Source: Lelliottia amnigena
GTDB lineage: Bacteria; Pseudomonadota; Gammaproteobacteria; Enterobacterales; Enterobacteriaceae
Assembly (NCBI GenBank): GCA_900635465.1
Contig: LR134135.1
Coordinates: 2,666,001-2,730,000, forward strand
Length of the DNA: 64,000 bases
Direction of reading: 5' to 3'
In this document: one piece after another, positions 53,385 through 63,135 of the stretch
How positions within the stretch are numbered: position 1 is the stretch's first letter
Layout of the letters: every line of letters starts with the position of its first letter
Notes under the pieces: generated by a model
Told to the model about the DNA's origin: nothing
Seen by the model: the letters and a program-made list of their open reading frames with translations, nothing else
Database searches by the model: none
Position numbers and translations under genes: made by a program

Positions 53385-56300
53385 TGGATATCTCCCGCCA
53401 GTTTATCGACAATCCCATTCGCGTCTGGCTGACTATTCTGCTGCTGGGCGTCGGCGGTATTTTTGCGCTGCTGAACATTGGTCGTCTTGAAGACCCTGCT
53501 TTCACCATTAAAACGGCGGTGGTCATTACTCACTATCCCGGTGCCTCCGCTCAGCAAGTCGAAGAAGAGGTCACCCTGCCCCTGGAAAACGCGTTACAGC
53601 AGCTTCCCTCGCTCGATAACGTGAGTTCGATTTCATCAAATGGCTTATCGCAAATAACCGTCAATATCGCGTCGCGCTATCACTCCCAGCGAACTGCCGC
53701 AAATCTGGGATGAGCTGCGCCGTCGCGTGGGTGACGCTTCGCGCCAGTTTCCGCCAGGCGTCGTGACGCCGTTTGTGAATGATGATTTTGGCGATGTGTT
53801 TGGTTTCTTCTTTGCCCTTTCCGGCGATGAATTTACTAACGCAGAGCTGGCCCGCTATGCCGAGCAGCTGCGGCGCGAGCTAGTATTGATCCCCGGCGTT
53901 GGCAAAGTCGCCATAGGGGGCGCGATACCGCAGCAGATCAATGTCGATATCTCGCTACCCAAAATGGCCGCGCGCGGCATTACGCTTACGCAGCTTTCCG
54001 CGATCCTCAGCCGGGTGAACGTGGTGTCTAACGCCGGTGAGATCGCCTCTGGCAGCGAGTCAATTCGCCTGCATCCGACCGGCGAATTTGAAAACATCGA
54101 TGAGCTGGGCGATTTGATTATCACCCCATACGGTACGGGGGGCCGCGACGCGTCTGCGTGATATTGCGACGCTATCACGCGGGCTGACGGAGTCGCCTTC
54201 CAGTATCTATCACGCCAATGGCCAGCAGGCCGTGACCATGGGCGTGTCATTTATTCCCGGCGTCAATGTGATTGATGTGGGGCGTGCGTTAGAGGCCAAG
54301 CTGCAGCAAATGTCGGCAGAAAAACCGGCGGGCATCAATATCGATCTGTTTTACGATCAGGCTGCGGAAGTGGGGCATTCGGTTAACGGATTTATCATCA
54401 ACTTCCTGATGGCGCTGGCGATTGTTATCGGCGTTCTGCTGATTTTTATGGGCGTCCGCAGTGGGATTATTATCGCGCTTTCCTCGCGCTTAACGTGTTA
54501 GGCACGCTGCTCCATTATGTATCTCTGGGGGGATCGAGCTGCAGCGCATTTCTCTGGGGGCGCTGATTATCGCCCTGAGCATGCTGGTCGATAATGCGAT
54601 TGTGATTGTCGAAGGGGTGTTGATCGCCCGACAGCAGGGGCTCAACCCTGATGACCGCCGTCAATTACGTGATTCGCCGCTCGGCGCTACCGCTCTTAGG
54701 CGCAACGGTGATCGCTATTCTGGCGTTTGCGCCCATCGGGCTTTCTCAGGATTCGACCGGGGAATACTGCAAATCGCTGTTCCAGGTTTTACTGATTTCG
54801 CTGATGCTGAGCTGGTTCTCGGCGCTGACGATTACGCCGGTGATGATCAAATGGTGGCTGTTCAAAGGGGCAAAAAACAGTGGAAACGCCCGCGCAAACC
54901 GATCCTTATAACGCGCGGTTTTACCAAATTTATCAGCAGATGCTGAACGCCCTGCTGGAGCGCAAAGCGGTGACGCTGACGTTGATGGTTGCACTGCTGG
55001 TCGCGGCGGTCTGGGGTTTTGGCTCGGTGCGGCAAAACTTCTTCCCCTCATCGAACACGCCTATTTTCTTCGTCGACCTGTGGTTACCTTACGGAACGGA
55101 TATCAGCCAGACTGAGAAAATGACCGGCGACATCGAAAAGCGATTAACGGCCAGGATGGCGTGGTGACGACGGTGTCGACTATCGGCCAGGGAAGCATGC
55201 GCTTTATTTTGACCTACAGCGGCCAGCGCCAGTACAGCAATTACGCGCAAATTATGGTGCGCATGGACGACCAGCGTAATATTCCGGCGCTTACCCGCCA
55301 CGTCGATGACTACTTTGCCCGCCACTATCCCCAGGTTAACGCCAGCACCAAACGCGTGATGTTCGGCCGTCCGGTGACAGCGCCATTGAGGTGCGAATCA
55401 AGGGACCCGAGCCGGACAGGCTGCGGCAGATCGCCAGTCAGGTTGACGATATTCTCAGTCGCGATCCGGCCACCGACAGCGTGCGAAACGACTGGCAGAA
55501 CCGCAGCAAAGTGATTCGTCCGCAGTATTCGCCAGCATTGGGTCGGGAACTGGGCGTCGATAAGCAAGATATTGATAATGCGCTGGAGATGAATTTCTCC
55601 GGGAGTCGGGTAGGGTTATACCGCGAAGGCTCGGATCTGCTGCCCGTCGTCGTCCGTCCGCCAGAAAACGAACGTCAGGATGCTAATCATCTCAATAACG
55701 TGCTGGTGTGGAGTCAAAACCGTCAGCAGTACATTCCGATAAGTAACGTGGTGAGCGGCTTTACGCTGGAGTGGGAAGATCCGTTGATCCTGCGCCGCGA
55801 CCGCAAGCCGCGTGCTGACGGTTCAGACCGACCCGTCGCCGCTTAGCCAGCAAACCTCGGGCGATATTTTGGCGCGGGTTAAACCGCAGATAGATGCCCT
55901 GGCGCTGCCGCACGGCTACAGCATCGAATGGGGTGGTGACGCAGAAAGTTCCAGCGAGGCGCAGCAAGGGGTCTTCTCAACGCTGCCGATTGGGTATCTG
56001 GTGATGTTATCATCACCATCCTGATGTTTAGCTCGGTGAAAAACGCCGTTGCCATCTGGCTGACGGTGCGCTGGCGCTCATCGGCGTGACGCCAGGCTTT
56101 TTGCTGACCGGCATTCCGTTCGGTTTTATGGCGTTGATCGGGTTATTGAGCCTCAGCGGCATGCTTATCCGTAACGGCATTGTGTTGGTCGAAGAAATTG
56201 AACAGCAGAAGCAGCAAAAACCGCAGCACGAGGCGATTGTCTATGCCGCTACGTCGCGTTTGCGCCCTATTTCTGCTGACCGCATTTACCACCGTGTTAG

Positions 56301-56449
56301 GACTGGCTCCGCTCCTGCGTGATGTGTTCTTCCAGAGCATGGCGGTGGTGATTATGTTTGGCCTGGGATTCGCGACCATCTTGACGCTTCTGGTGCTTCC
56401 GGTTATTTATGCCTGTTTCCATCGACCGCCAGGGACAGAAGCACCATGA
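53384..56449 (+). pseudogene. RND efflux pump, AcrB/HAE1 family (about 13 single-base frameshifts)
   Basis: Fragments follow in order along the whole RND plan: N-terminal helix (DNPIRVWLTILLLGVGGIFAL), porter domains, the TM4 helix region with MLVDNAIVIVEG (proton relay Asp), the second half from RKAVTLTLMVALLVAAVWGF and the last helices (GLLSLSGMLIRNGIVLVEEIE). I place the indels near 53686, 54152, 54481, 54512, 54530, 54654, 54869, 55147, 55384, 55810, 56006, 56067 and 56271: eight extra and five missing bases. The repaired length is 1020 residues, normal for the family. There are no true stop codons apart from those caused by the shifts. It most resembles VexF-like pumps; the drugs exported are unknown. 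Confidence 0.88.
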
Positions 56450-57409
56450 ATTCAACCGGACTGAATATTCTTAAAACGCTGGATGCATGACGGCGGTGAC
56501 GTTTTTTACCTCTATAACACCTGGGACCGTTACGACTACGATTACCACTGGATTCTGGGGTTTCTGACGTTTATCTCGACCATCGCCACACCGCTGTTTT
56601 TTGTAATAGCGGGCTATCTCGACGCACAATCGCGGCACGGTGCGCGCTGGCAAGTCGGTAAAATCCAAAGCATCGTGATCGTCTTTCTGTTCTGGATGAC
56701 GGTTTATTATCTGTGGGAACCTTATCAGCGCGGCTATTTAATCCAGCCGTGGTTTGTCTTTACCTTTATTGTGATTTACACCTTCCATCCGGTTATCGAA
56801 TGGTTAAGCCAGCGCCGCAGACTGTTTTGCTGGGGAATATTTTCGCTGCTGCTTTTTGCCTACGGCTACGATTTGCTGGCAGCGTTATATCCGAAAAACA
56901 CCTGCTTTCGCTCGCGCCGCAATATCGTTTGTGGACCTGGCTGCTGTTTTACCTGACCGGTCAGCTGTTTTTTGACCCGCTGATTGCCGCCTGGATCAGC
57001 AAAGACAGGGTGGTCAAAATAGCGCTCGGGGCAATCCCGCTAATTTATCTGTTCACCTGGTTTTACGAGCAGCATTTCTTTTTTGCCCTGTTCAAGGCCG
57101 ACCGCAATGCGTTTATTCTGACGGGCTCGCAAATCTATTTTCTGATTGTAGCGCTGGTTATCGCCGCCAACGGCGTGCGCTTTCGCCGCAACGTTGAGTT
57201 TAAAGAGGCTATTTTAGCCACCATCAGCAAGACAATGACCGGGGGTGTATATTCTTCACTATTCGGTTTTTCACCTTCTCACTGCGCTTATTCCCGTGAC
57301 GTCACTGTCGACGAAATTCATCCTGATGGCGCTGACGTTCATCGCCTCGGTGCTGATCTCAATGCTGGCGCTATCGCACTCATTGATCAAAAAAGTGATT
57401 ACGATTTAG
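56446..57409 (+). pseudogene. Acyltransferase family 3 membrane protein (three frameshifts)
   Basis: Start ATG 56446 overlaps the pump stop (ATGA). The protein is polytopic (WILGFLTFISTIATPLFFVIAGY; WLLFYLTGQLFFDPLIAAW), as in OafA/WecH-type acyltransferases that acetylate sugars. The frame changes at about 56470-56482, 56895 (one A missing) and 57240 (one G too many); the repaired frame ends at TAG 57407-57409. The first region is short: the usual start helix before the conserved His (here MHDGGDVF) is about 6-7 residues short, so some bases may be lost there. Confidence 0.7.
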
Positions 57410-57419
57410 ATGCCCGGGG

Positions 57420-57994
57420 TTAAAAGCCGTAGCGCAGCCAGGCAATAATACGTTGCCGTTATTGTAGGTGCCCGGAATATAAGTGAACTGGACGTTCAGG
57501 TTCTTATAGCCGGCAGAAAATAGCGGTAAAACGATGGGTAACGGCACATAGTTAGCAAAATCTTTGCGTGCCGTGATCCCTGCGGTCACGCCCAGTCCCA
57601 GCCGGAAATCCCGCGCATTATCCAGATACCAGCCATTTTCCCAGCCATAGCCGATGATGGGCTGCCATTCGTTATGCGAGTCCTTAAACATCATGGCGTA
57701 AAGCGAACTCCAGTCGCCCTCTTCATCGTAGCGAGAAATACCAAAACCCCCGCCCGACGGCATTTCGTTGTAATTGTCGGTTTTTTCTTTGTCATACATA
57801 AAACGCGCATGCCAGCTCAAAAAGGGGACATACAGATCGTAGTGCTGCGGTTCGCTCCACGTCTGCGAAACATCGGTGGTCCATTCGTTCCACCAGCGGC
57901 TGATACGCTGTTCGCCGTACACCCCAGGCTCAGCGCGCAGTGAAAACGTCATAAACACAGCCATGAATACAAAAGCAATTCGAAGTTGTCGCAT
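57420..57994 (-). CDS. pagP: Lipid A palmitoyltransferase PagP (C-terminal frameshift)
   Basis: Signal peptide followed by the PagP eight-strand barrel: [21 protein letters not shown] with the catalytic His, [21 protein letters not shown], and [13 protein letters not shown]. As written, the frame changes near 57455 and runs on to 57380. Adding one base restores ...AWLRYGF and a stop at 57420, giving 191 residues with the C-terminal Phe normal for an outer membrane barrel (E. coli 186-190). It adds palmitate to lipid A in the outer membrane and is PhoPQ-controlled in relatives; I could not find a convincing PhoP box. Confidence 0.9.
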
Positions 57995-58240
57995 CGTTAA
58001 TCCCTCAGCAATATCGCACGACGATATTCAATACTGTAAACCATCCTTTGCCTGCGAACCGGAAACCAACGCGAATTCATTACGATTTCGTCTCATTTTT
58101 TCGGCAATGAGACGATAAAATCATTTTCTCCCGGCCCCTGTCGGGGTAGTCTCATAAGCGTTGCCTATGATTGGTGACGCGAATGTGAGTAATCTTTTCC
58201 CATACTAATAATAAAAAAATCGGTACAGACAGGACTTAAC

Positions 58241-59554
58241 ATGGATTCCACCCTCATCTCCGATCGCCCAGGCGAGGAGACACCATCGCTCACCCGCGCC
58301 CGTCGCGCGGCTTTTGGTAGCTTCGCCGGAGCCGTCGTCGACTGGTATGATTTTTTGCTCTACGGCATTACCGCCGCACTGGTCTTTAATCGCGAGTTTT
58401 TCCCGCAGATTAGCCCCGCCATGGGGACGCTCGCCGCGTTCGCGACCTTTGGCGTGGGATTCCTGTTCCGGCCGCTGGGCGGCATTATCTTCGGGCATTT
58501 TGGCGACAAACTGGGCCGTAAAAGAATGCTGATGCTCACCGTCTGGATGATGGGCATAGCCACTGCATTGATTGGTATTTTGCCCTCTTTCGCCACGATA
58601 GGCTGGTGGGCGCCCGTCCTGCTGGTGACGCTGCGAGCAATCCAGGGCTTTGCCGTTGGCGGAGAATGGGGCGGCGCCGCGCTGCTGTCCGTTGAAAGCG
58701 CGCCAAAACACAAAAAAGCGTTCTACAGCAGCGGCGTGCAGGTCGGTTACGGCGTGGGCTTGCTGCTCTCAACCGGGCTGGTGTCATTAATCAGCCAGCT
58801 CACCACTGATGAGCAGTTCCTGAGCTGGGGCTGGCGTATTCCGTTCCTGTTTAGCATCGTACTGGTGCTGGGCGCGCTGTGGGTGCGCAACGGCATGGAA
58901 GAGTCGGCGGAATTCGAAAAACAGCAGCGCGAAAAACCGGTCGTCAAAAAACGTCTGCCGGTGATGGAAGCGCTGTTTCAGCATCCCGGCGCATTCCTGA
59001 AGATCATCGGGCTGCGTCTGTGCGAGCTGTTAACGATGTATATCGTCACCGCGTTCGCGCTGAATTATTCGACGCAAAACCTCGGTTTGCCGCGTGAACT
59101 TTTTCTGAATATTGGCCTGCTGGTCGGGGCCATTAGCTGTCTGACCATTCCGTGCTTTGCGTGGCTTGCCGATCGCTTTGGTCGTCGGCGCGTCTACATT
59201 ACCGGTGCACTGATCGGAACGCTCAGCGCCTGGCCGTTCTTTATGGCGCTGGAAGCGCAGTCGCTGTTCTGGATTGTGTTTTTCGCCATCATGCTGGCGA
59301 ATATCGCCCATGACATGGTGGTGTGCGTCCAGCAGCCCATGTTCACGGAAATGTTTGGTGCCCGCTATCGCTACAGTGGTGCGGGCGTCGGCTATCAGGT
59401 GGCCAGCGTCGTCGGTGGCGGATTTACACCGTTTATCGCCGCCGCGTTAGTGACCTTCTCGGGCGGCAACTGGCATAGCGTGGCGATTTATCTGTTGGCG
59501 GGCTGCCTGATTTCCGCCGCGACGGCGCTGTTCATGAAAGACGCACGCGCCTGA
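58241..59554 (+). CDS. shiA: Shikimate:H+ symporter ShiA (MFS)
   Basis: 437 residues with 12 membrane helices and the metabolite:H+ symporter signatures: SFAGAVVDWYDFLLYGI, the GHFGDKLGRKRMLMLT loop and GGEWGGAALL. Length and neighbour amn are as in E. coli (438 residues). It takes up shikimate, possibly also dehydroshikimate. Confidence 0.92.
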   Translation: MDSTLISDRPGEETPSLTRARRAAFGSFAGAVVDWYDFLLYGITAALVFNREFFPQISPAMGTLAAFATFGVGFLFRPLGGIIFGHFGDKLGRKRMLMLTVWMMGIATALIGILPSFATIGWWAPVLLVTLRAIQGFAVGGEWGGAALLSVESAPKHKKAFYSSGVQVGYGVGLLLSTGLVSLISQLTTDEQFLSWGWRIPFLFSIVLVLGALWVRNGMEESAEFEKQQREKPVVKKRLPVMEALFQHPGAFLKIIGLRLCELLTMYIVTAFALNYSTQNLGLPRELFLNIGLLVGAISCLTIPCFAWLADRFGRRRVYITGALIGTLSAWPFFMALEAQSLFWIVFFAIMLANIAHDMVVCVQQPMFTEMFGARYRYSGAGVGYQVASVVGGGFTPFIAAALVTFSGGNWHSVAIYLLAGCLISAATALFMKDARA

Positions 59555-59630
59555 TGTCCTGACTTTTTTTTCACATACGTGTGACATACTATCGAGTGAC
59601 GTCGCACTTATGTGGAACAAGGAGACAGAC

Positions 59631-61084
59631 ATGAATAATAAGGGCTCCAGCCTGACACCGGCTCAGGCACTGGAAAAACTGGACGCGCTGTATGAGCAAT
59701 CTGTCAGCGCCCTGCGCAGCGCCATTAGCGAGTATCTTGAAAACGGAAAACTGCCTGATGAAAAGGCCCGATTAGATGGCCTTTTTGTTTATCCCTCTCT
59801 TTCTGTGACCTGGGACGGGGGCACCACCACAACGCCTAAAACCCGTGCCTACGCCCGTTTTACCCACTCAGGCTGTTACTCCACCACCATCACCCGCCCC
59901 GCGCTGTTTCGCCCTTACCTTGAAGAACAGTTGACGCTGCTGTATCAGGATTATGGCGCGCACATCGCCGTTGAACCGTCATTGCACGAAATTCCCTATC
60001 CCTACGTGATTGATGGCTCCGCACTGACGCTGGATCGCTCCATGAGCGCAGGCTTAACCCGCCATTTCCCCACCACCGAGCTGTCGCAGATTGGCGATGA
60101 AACCGCCGATGGGATTTATCATCCTGCTGAATTTTCGCCGCTGTCGCATTTCGATGCCCGCCGCGTCGACTTCTCGCTGGCGCGTCTGCGTCACTACACC
60201 GGGACGCCAGCCGAACATTTCCAGCCGTTCGTGCTGTTCACCAACTACACCCGCTACGTGGATGAGTTCGTGCGCTGGGGTTGCAGCCAGATCCTCGATC
60301 CCGATAGCCCTTACGTGGCGCTCTCGTGCGCGGGGGGGATCTGGATCACCGCCGAAACTGAAACGCCGGAAATGGCCGTCTCCGACCTGGCCTGGAAAAA
60401 ACACCAGATGCCCGCCTGGCATTTGATTACCGCCGATGGCCAGGGCATTACGCTCATCAACATTGGCGTCGGCCCGTCGAATGCTAAAACCATCTGTGAC
60501 CACCTCGCGGTCCTGCGCCCGGACGTGTGGCTGATGATTGGCCACTGCGGCGGTCTGCGCGAAGCCAGCTGATTGGCGATTACGTGCTGGCTCACGCTTA
60601 CCTGCGTGACGATCACGTTCTTGATGCGGTTCTGCCGCCCGATATTCCGATCCCAAGCATCGCAGAAGTGCAGCGCGCGTTGTACGACGCAACCAAAGAA
60701 GTCAGCGGTATGCCAGGTGAAGAGGTTAAACAGCGTCTACGCACCGGTACCGTCGTCACCACTGACGACCGCAACTGGGAGTTACGTTATTCGGCATCGG
60801 CGCTGCGCTTTAATCTGAGCCGCGCGGTGGCAATCGATATGGAAAGCGCCACCATCGCCGCCCAGGGCTATCGCTTCCGTGTGCCTTACGGCACGCTGCT
60901 GTGCGTTTCCGATAAACCGCTGCACGGCGAGATCAAGCTACCAGGACAGGCCAACCGCTTCTACGAAGGGGCGATTTCCGAGCATTTGCAAATTGGTATT
61001 CGCGCGATCGATTTACTGCGTGCGGAGGGTGACAAGCTGCATTCCCGTAAGTTGCGAACCTTCAACGAGCCGCCGTTCCGCTAA
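59631..61084 (+). pseudogene. amn: AMP nucleosidase Amn (one frameshift)
   Basis: Start MNNKGSSLTPAQALEKLDALYEQS at ATG 59631. The phosphorylase-like core is present (LINIGVGPSNAKTICDHLAVLRPDVWLMIGHCGGLRE). The frame stops at 60572 because one A is missing at 60561-60563 (GAA for GAAA); the next frame continues QLIGDYVLAHAYLRDDHVLD to 61084. Adding the base gives 484 residues, exactly the E. coli length. Amn splits AMP into adenine and ribose 5-phosphate and regulates AMP levels. Confidence 0.94.
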
Positions 61085-61098
61085 TAATAAGGAAAACG

Positions 61099-62871
61099 AT
61101 GAACACTACATCACCGCTGTCGGCGCTTCGCCACTGGCTTCATGACAATCAATTCGCGGGCATGATTGTGCCTCGCGCCGATGCGTGGCAAAGCGAATAC
61201 TGCGCATCATCCGATGAAAAACTGGCCTGGCTTACCGGGTTTGATGGCTCCGCCGGGCAGGCGTTGGTGCTACACGATCGCGCGCTGCTTTTTGTGGACG
61301 GTCGCTATCAGGTCCAGGCTCGCGTTCAGGTCAATCTGGATGATATTGAAATTCACCATCTGCATAACGAACCGCTGGCCGAGTGGCTGGCGGAAAACCT
61401 TGACGCCGGCACCCGCATCGCGTTTGACCCAATGCTCATGACCCAAACGGAATATCAGCAACTTTGCGCTACGCAGTGCGAATTCGTTCCGCTAACGGAG
61501 TCACCTTTCGACACGATCTGGACTGACCGCCCTGCTGCGCCCGCGGGTCTGATTCGCGAGATGCCGGAAGACATTAGCGGTGAAAGCAGCGTGGCGAAAC
61601 GCCAGCGCATTGCTCAACTGCTGGCGGCAAAAGAGGCCGATTACGTGGCGATCACCCTGCCGGACAATATTGCCTGGCTGCTGAACGTGCGCGGTTCTGA
61701 TATTCCGACCAGCCCGGTGCCGCTCTCGTTCGCCCTGCTGAGCCGCGAAGGCACAGTCGAATGGTTTGTTGATGGCGAAAAGATTCGCGATCTCCCCGCA
61801 TCTGCACTGGAATCGGTCGTGGTTTCAGCCCAGGACGATTTTGTCCGTCGCTGCCAGCAGATTTCCGAAGGCAAACGCGTCTGGGTGGATGCTGATTCCG
61901 CACCTGTCGCATTGCGCTTTGCCATTGAGCCGCAGGGTGAAATTCTCTGGCAAGCTGATCCAATCACCATGATGAAGGCGCAAAAAAACGCGGTTGAACT
62001 GGCAGGCTATCGCGAATGTCATCAGTTCGATGGCGCAGCCTGGGTTAATTTCCTCGCCTGGTTGTCCCGCGAGGTCCCGCAGCGTGAAGCCGCGGGTCAT
62101 CCGCTGACAGAGCTGGAAGCGCAGGCACAACAGCTGGCCTTCCGTCAGCAGCAGCCCTATTTTATCGAGCAGAGTTTTGCCACAATTTCGGCGTCTGCCA
62201 GCAACGCGGCAATGTGCCATTACCACTCAAGCGACGCGACCAACAAACCGATCGTCAGCACGCATTTTTATCTGAATGATTCAGGCGGGCAATATCACAA
62301 CGGCACCACCGATGCGACGCGCACGCTGGCCTACAGCAAGCTCGATGCACAGCAGCGTCTGCATTACACCGCCGTGCTTAAAGGCTTTTTGTCGCTCATT
62401 ACGCTGCAGTTCCCGTCGGGGACGCAGGGGCATCAGTTGGACGCGTTTGCGCGTCGTCCGCTGTGGGAGTTGGGGCTTGATTACGATCACGGTACCGGGC
62501 ATGGCGTGGGACATCAGTTATTGATCCACGAAAACCCGCAGCGTATTGCGAAAAAAGTGAATCCGTGGCCGCTGCTGGCTGGCAGCATCATCACCATTGA
62601 GCCGGGCTATTATCAGGCGGACAGCCATGGTATTCGCATTGAAAACCAGGTTGAAATTGTGGAAAGCATGCCCGGTTTCTGCAAATTTGCTTCGCTCACG
62701 CTGATCCCCATAGATTTGAGTCAGGTTGAGCTGAACTTGCTGAGCGAGCAGGAGAAACAGTGGCTGGACAGTTATCACCAGCAGGTGAGAGACATTCTGT
62801 CGCCTCTGGTTGAGAGCGACGCGCGCCCGTGGCTGTTTGAAGCGACGGCACCGATTCGCGTGAGCCGATAG
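61099..62871 (+). CDS. Xaa-Pro aminopeptidase, M24B family (long, XPNPEP1-like form)
   Basis: 590 residues, with two creatinase-like N-terminal domains and the pita-bread domain. Metal ligands: D in LNDSGGQY, D in TTDATRT, H in GTGHGVGH, E in TIEPGYY and E in IRIENQVEI. This is the long three-domain form, distinct from E. coli PepP (441 residues). It removes N-terminal residues preceding Pro in the cytoplasm. It begins 14 bases after amn, where E. coli carries yeeN. Confidence 0.93.
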   Translation: MNTTSPLSALRHWLHDNQFAGMIVPRADAWQSEYCASSDEKLAWLTGFDGSAGQALVLHDRALLFVDGRYQVQARVQVNLDDIEIHHLHNEPLAEWLAENLDAGTRIAFDPMLMTQTEYQQLCATQCEFVPLTESPFDTIWTDRPAAPAGLIREMPEDISGESSVAKRQRIAQLLAAKEADYVAITLPDNIAWLLNVRGSDIPTSPVPLSFALLSREGTVEWFVDGEKIRDLPASALESVVVSAQDDFVRRCQQISEGKRVWVDADSAPVALRFAIEPQGEILWQADPITMMKAQKNAVELAGYRECHQFDGAAWVNFLAWLSREVPQREAAGHPLTELEAQAQQLAFRQQQPYFIEQSFATISASASNAAMCHYHSSDATNKPIVSTHFYLNDSGGQYHNGTTDATRTLAYSKLDAQQRLHYTAVLKGFLSLITLQFPSGTQGHQLDAFARRPLWELGLDYDHGTGHGVGHQLLIHENPQRIAKKVNPWPLLAGSIITIEPGYYQADSHGIRIENQVEIVESMPGFCKFASLTLIPIDLSQVELNLLSEQEKQWLDSYHQQVRDILSPLVESDARPWLFEATAPIRVSR

Positions 62872-62938
62872 GCATGATGGGGGCGTCGCCCCCCTCTTTC
62901 CGGTCAAAACGTTTCACATTTGCCTTGCGCAGAAAAGC

Positions 62939-62974
62939 AAAAAGCCTGCTTAAGTTTCCTTAAGCAGGCTTTTC
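62939..62974 (-). terminator. Terminator of the third tRNA-Asn
   Basis: Same stem as at 45611 (GCCTGCTTAAG / CTTAAGCAGGC), on the minus strand, with a T-run. Confidence 0.88.
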
Positions 62975-62979
62975 TAATT

Positions 62980-63055
62980 TGGCTCCTCTGACTGGACTCG
63001 AACCAGTGACATACGGATTAACAGTCCGCCGTTCTACCGACTGAACTACAGAGGA
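62980..63055 (-). tRNA. tRNA-Asn (GTT)
   Basis: Third copy, identical over 76 bases to the other two, inverted. Confidence 0.97.
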
Positions 63056-63073
63056 ATCGTGTGAACGGGGCGC

Positions 63074-63102
63074 ATATTATCGACGTGCCCCTTCATTGTC
63101 AA
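63074..63102 (-). promoter_or_regulatory. Promoter of the third tRNA-Asn
   Basis: On the minus strand TTGACA, 17 bases, TAATAT, then the GCGCCCCG discriminator. Confidence 0.85.
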
Positions 63103-63135
63103 AGACTGAATGCGCAAAAAAGTTCGTTTGCCGAT

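Noticed and set aside
58026..58042. Possible PhoP box upstream of pagP (GGTTTA and a second hexamer)
   Set aside because: Only one half-site fits; the second (TTGAAT) differs at most positions.
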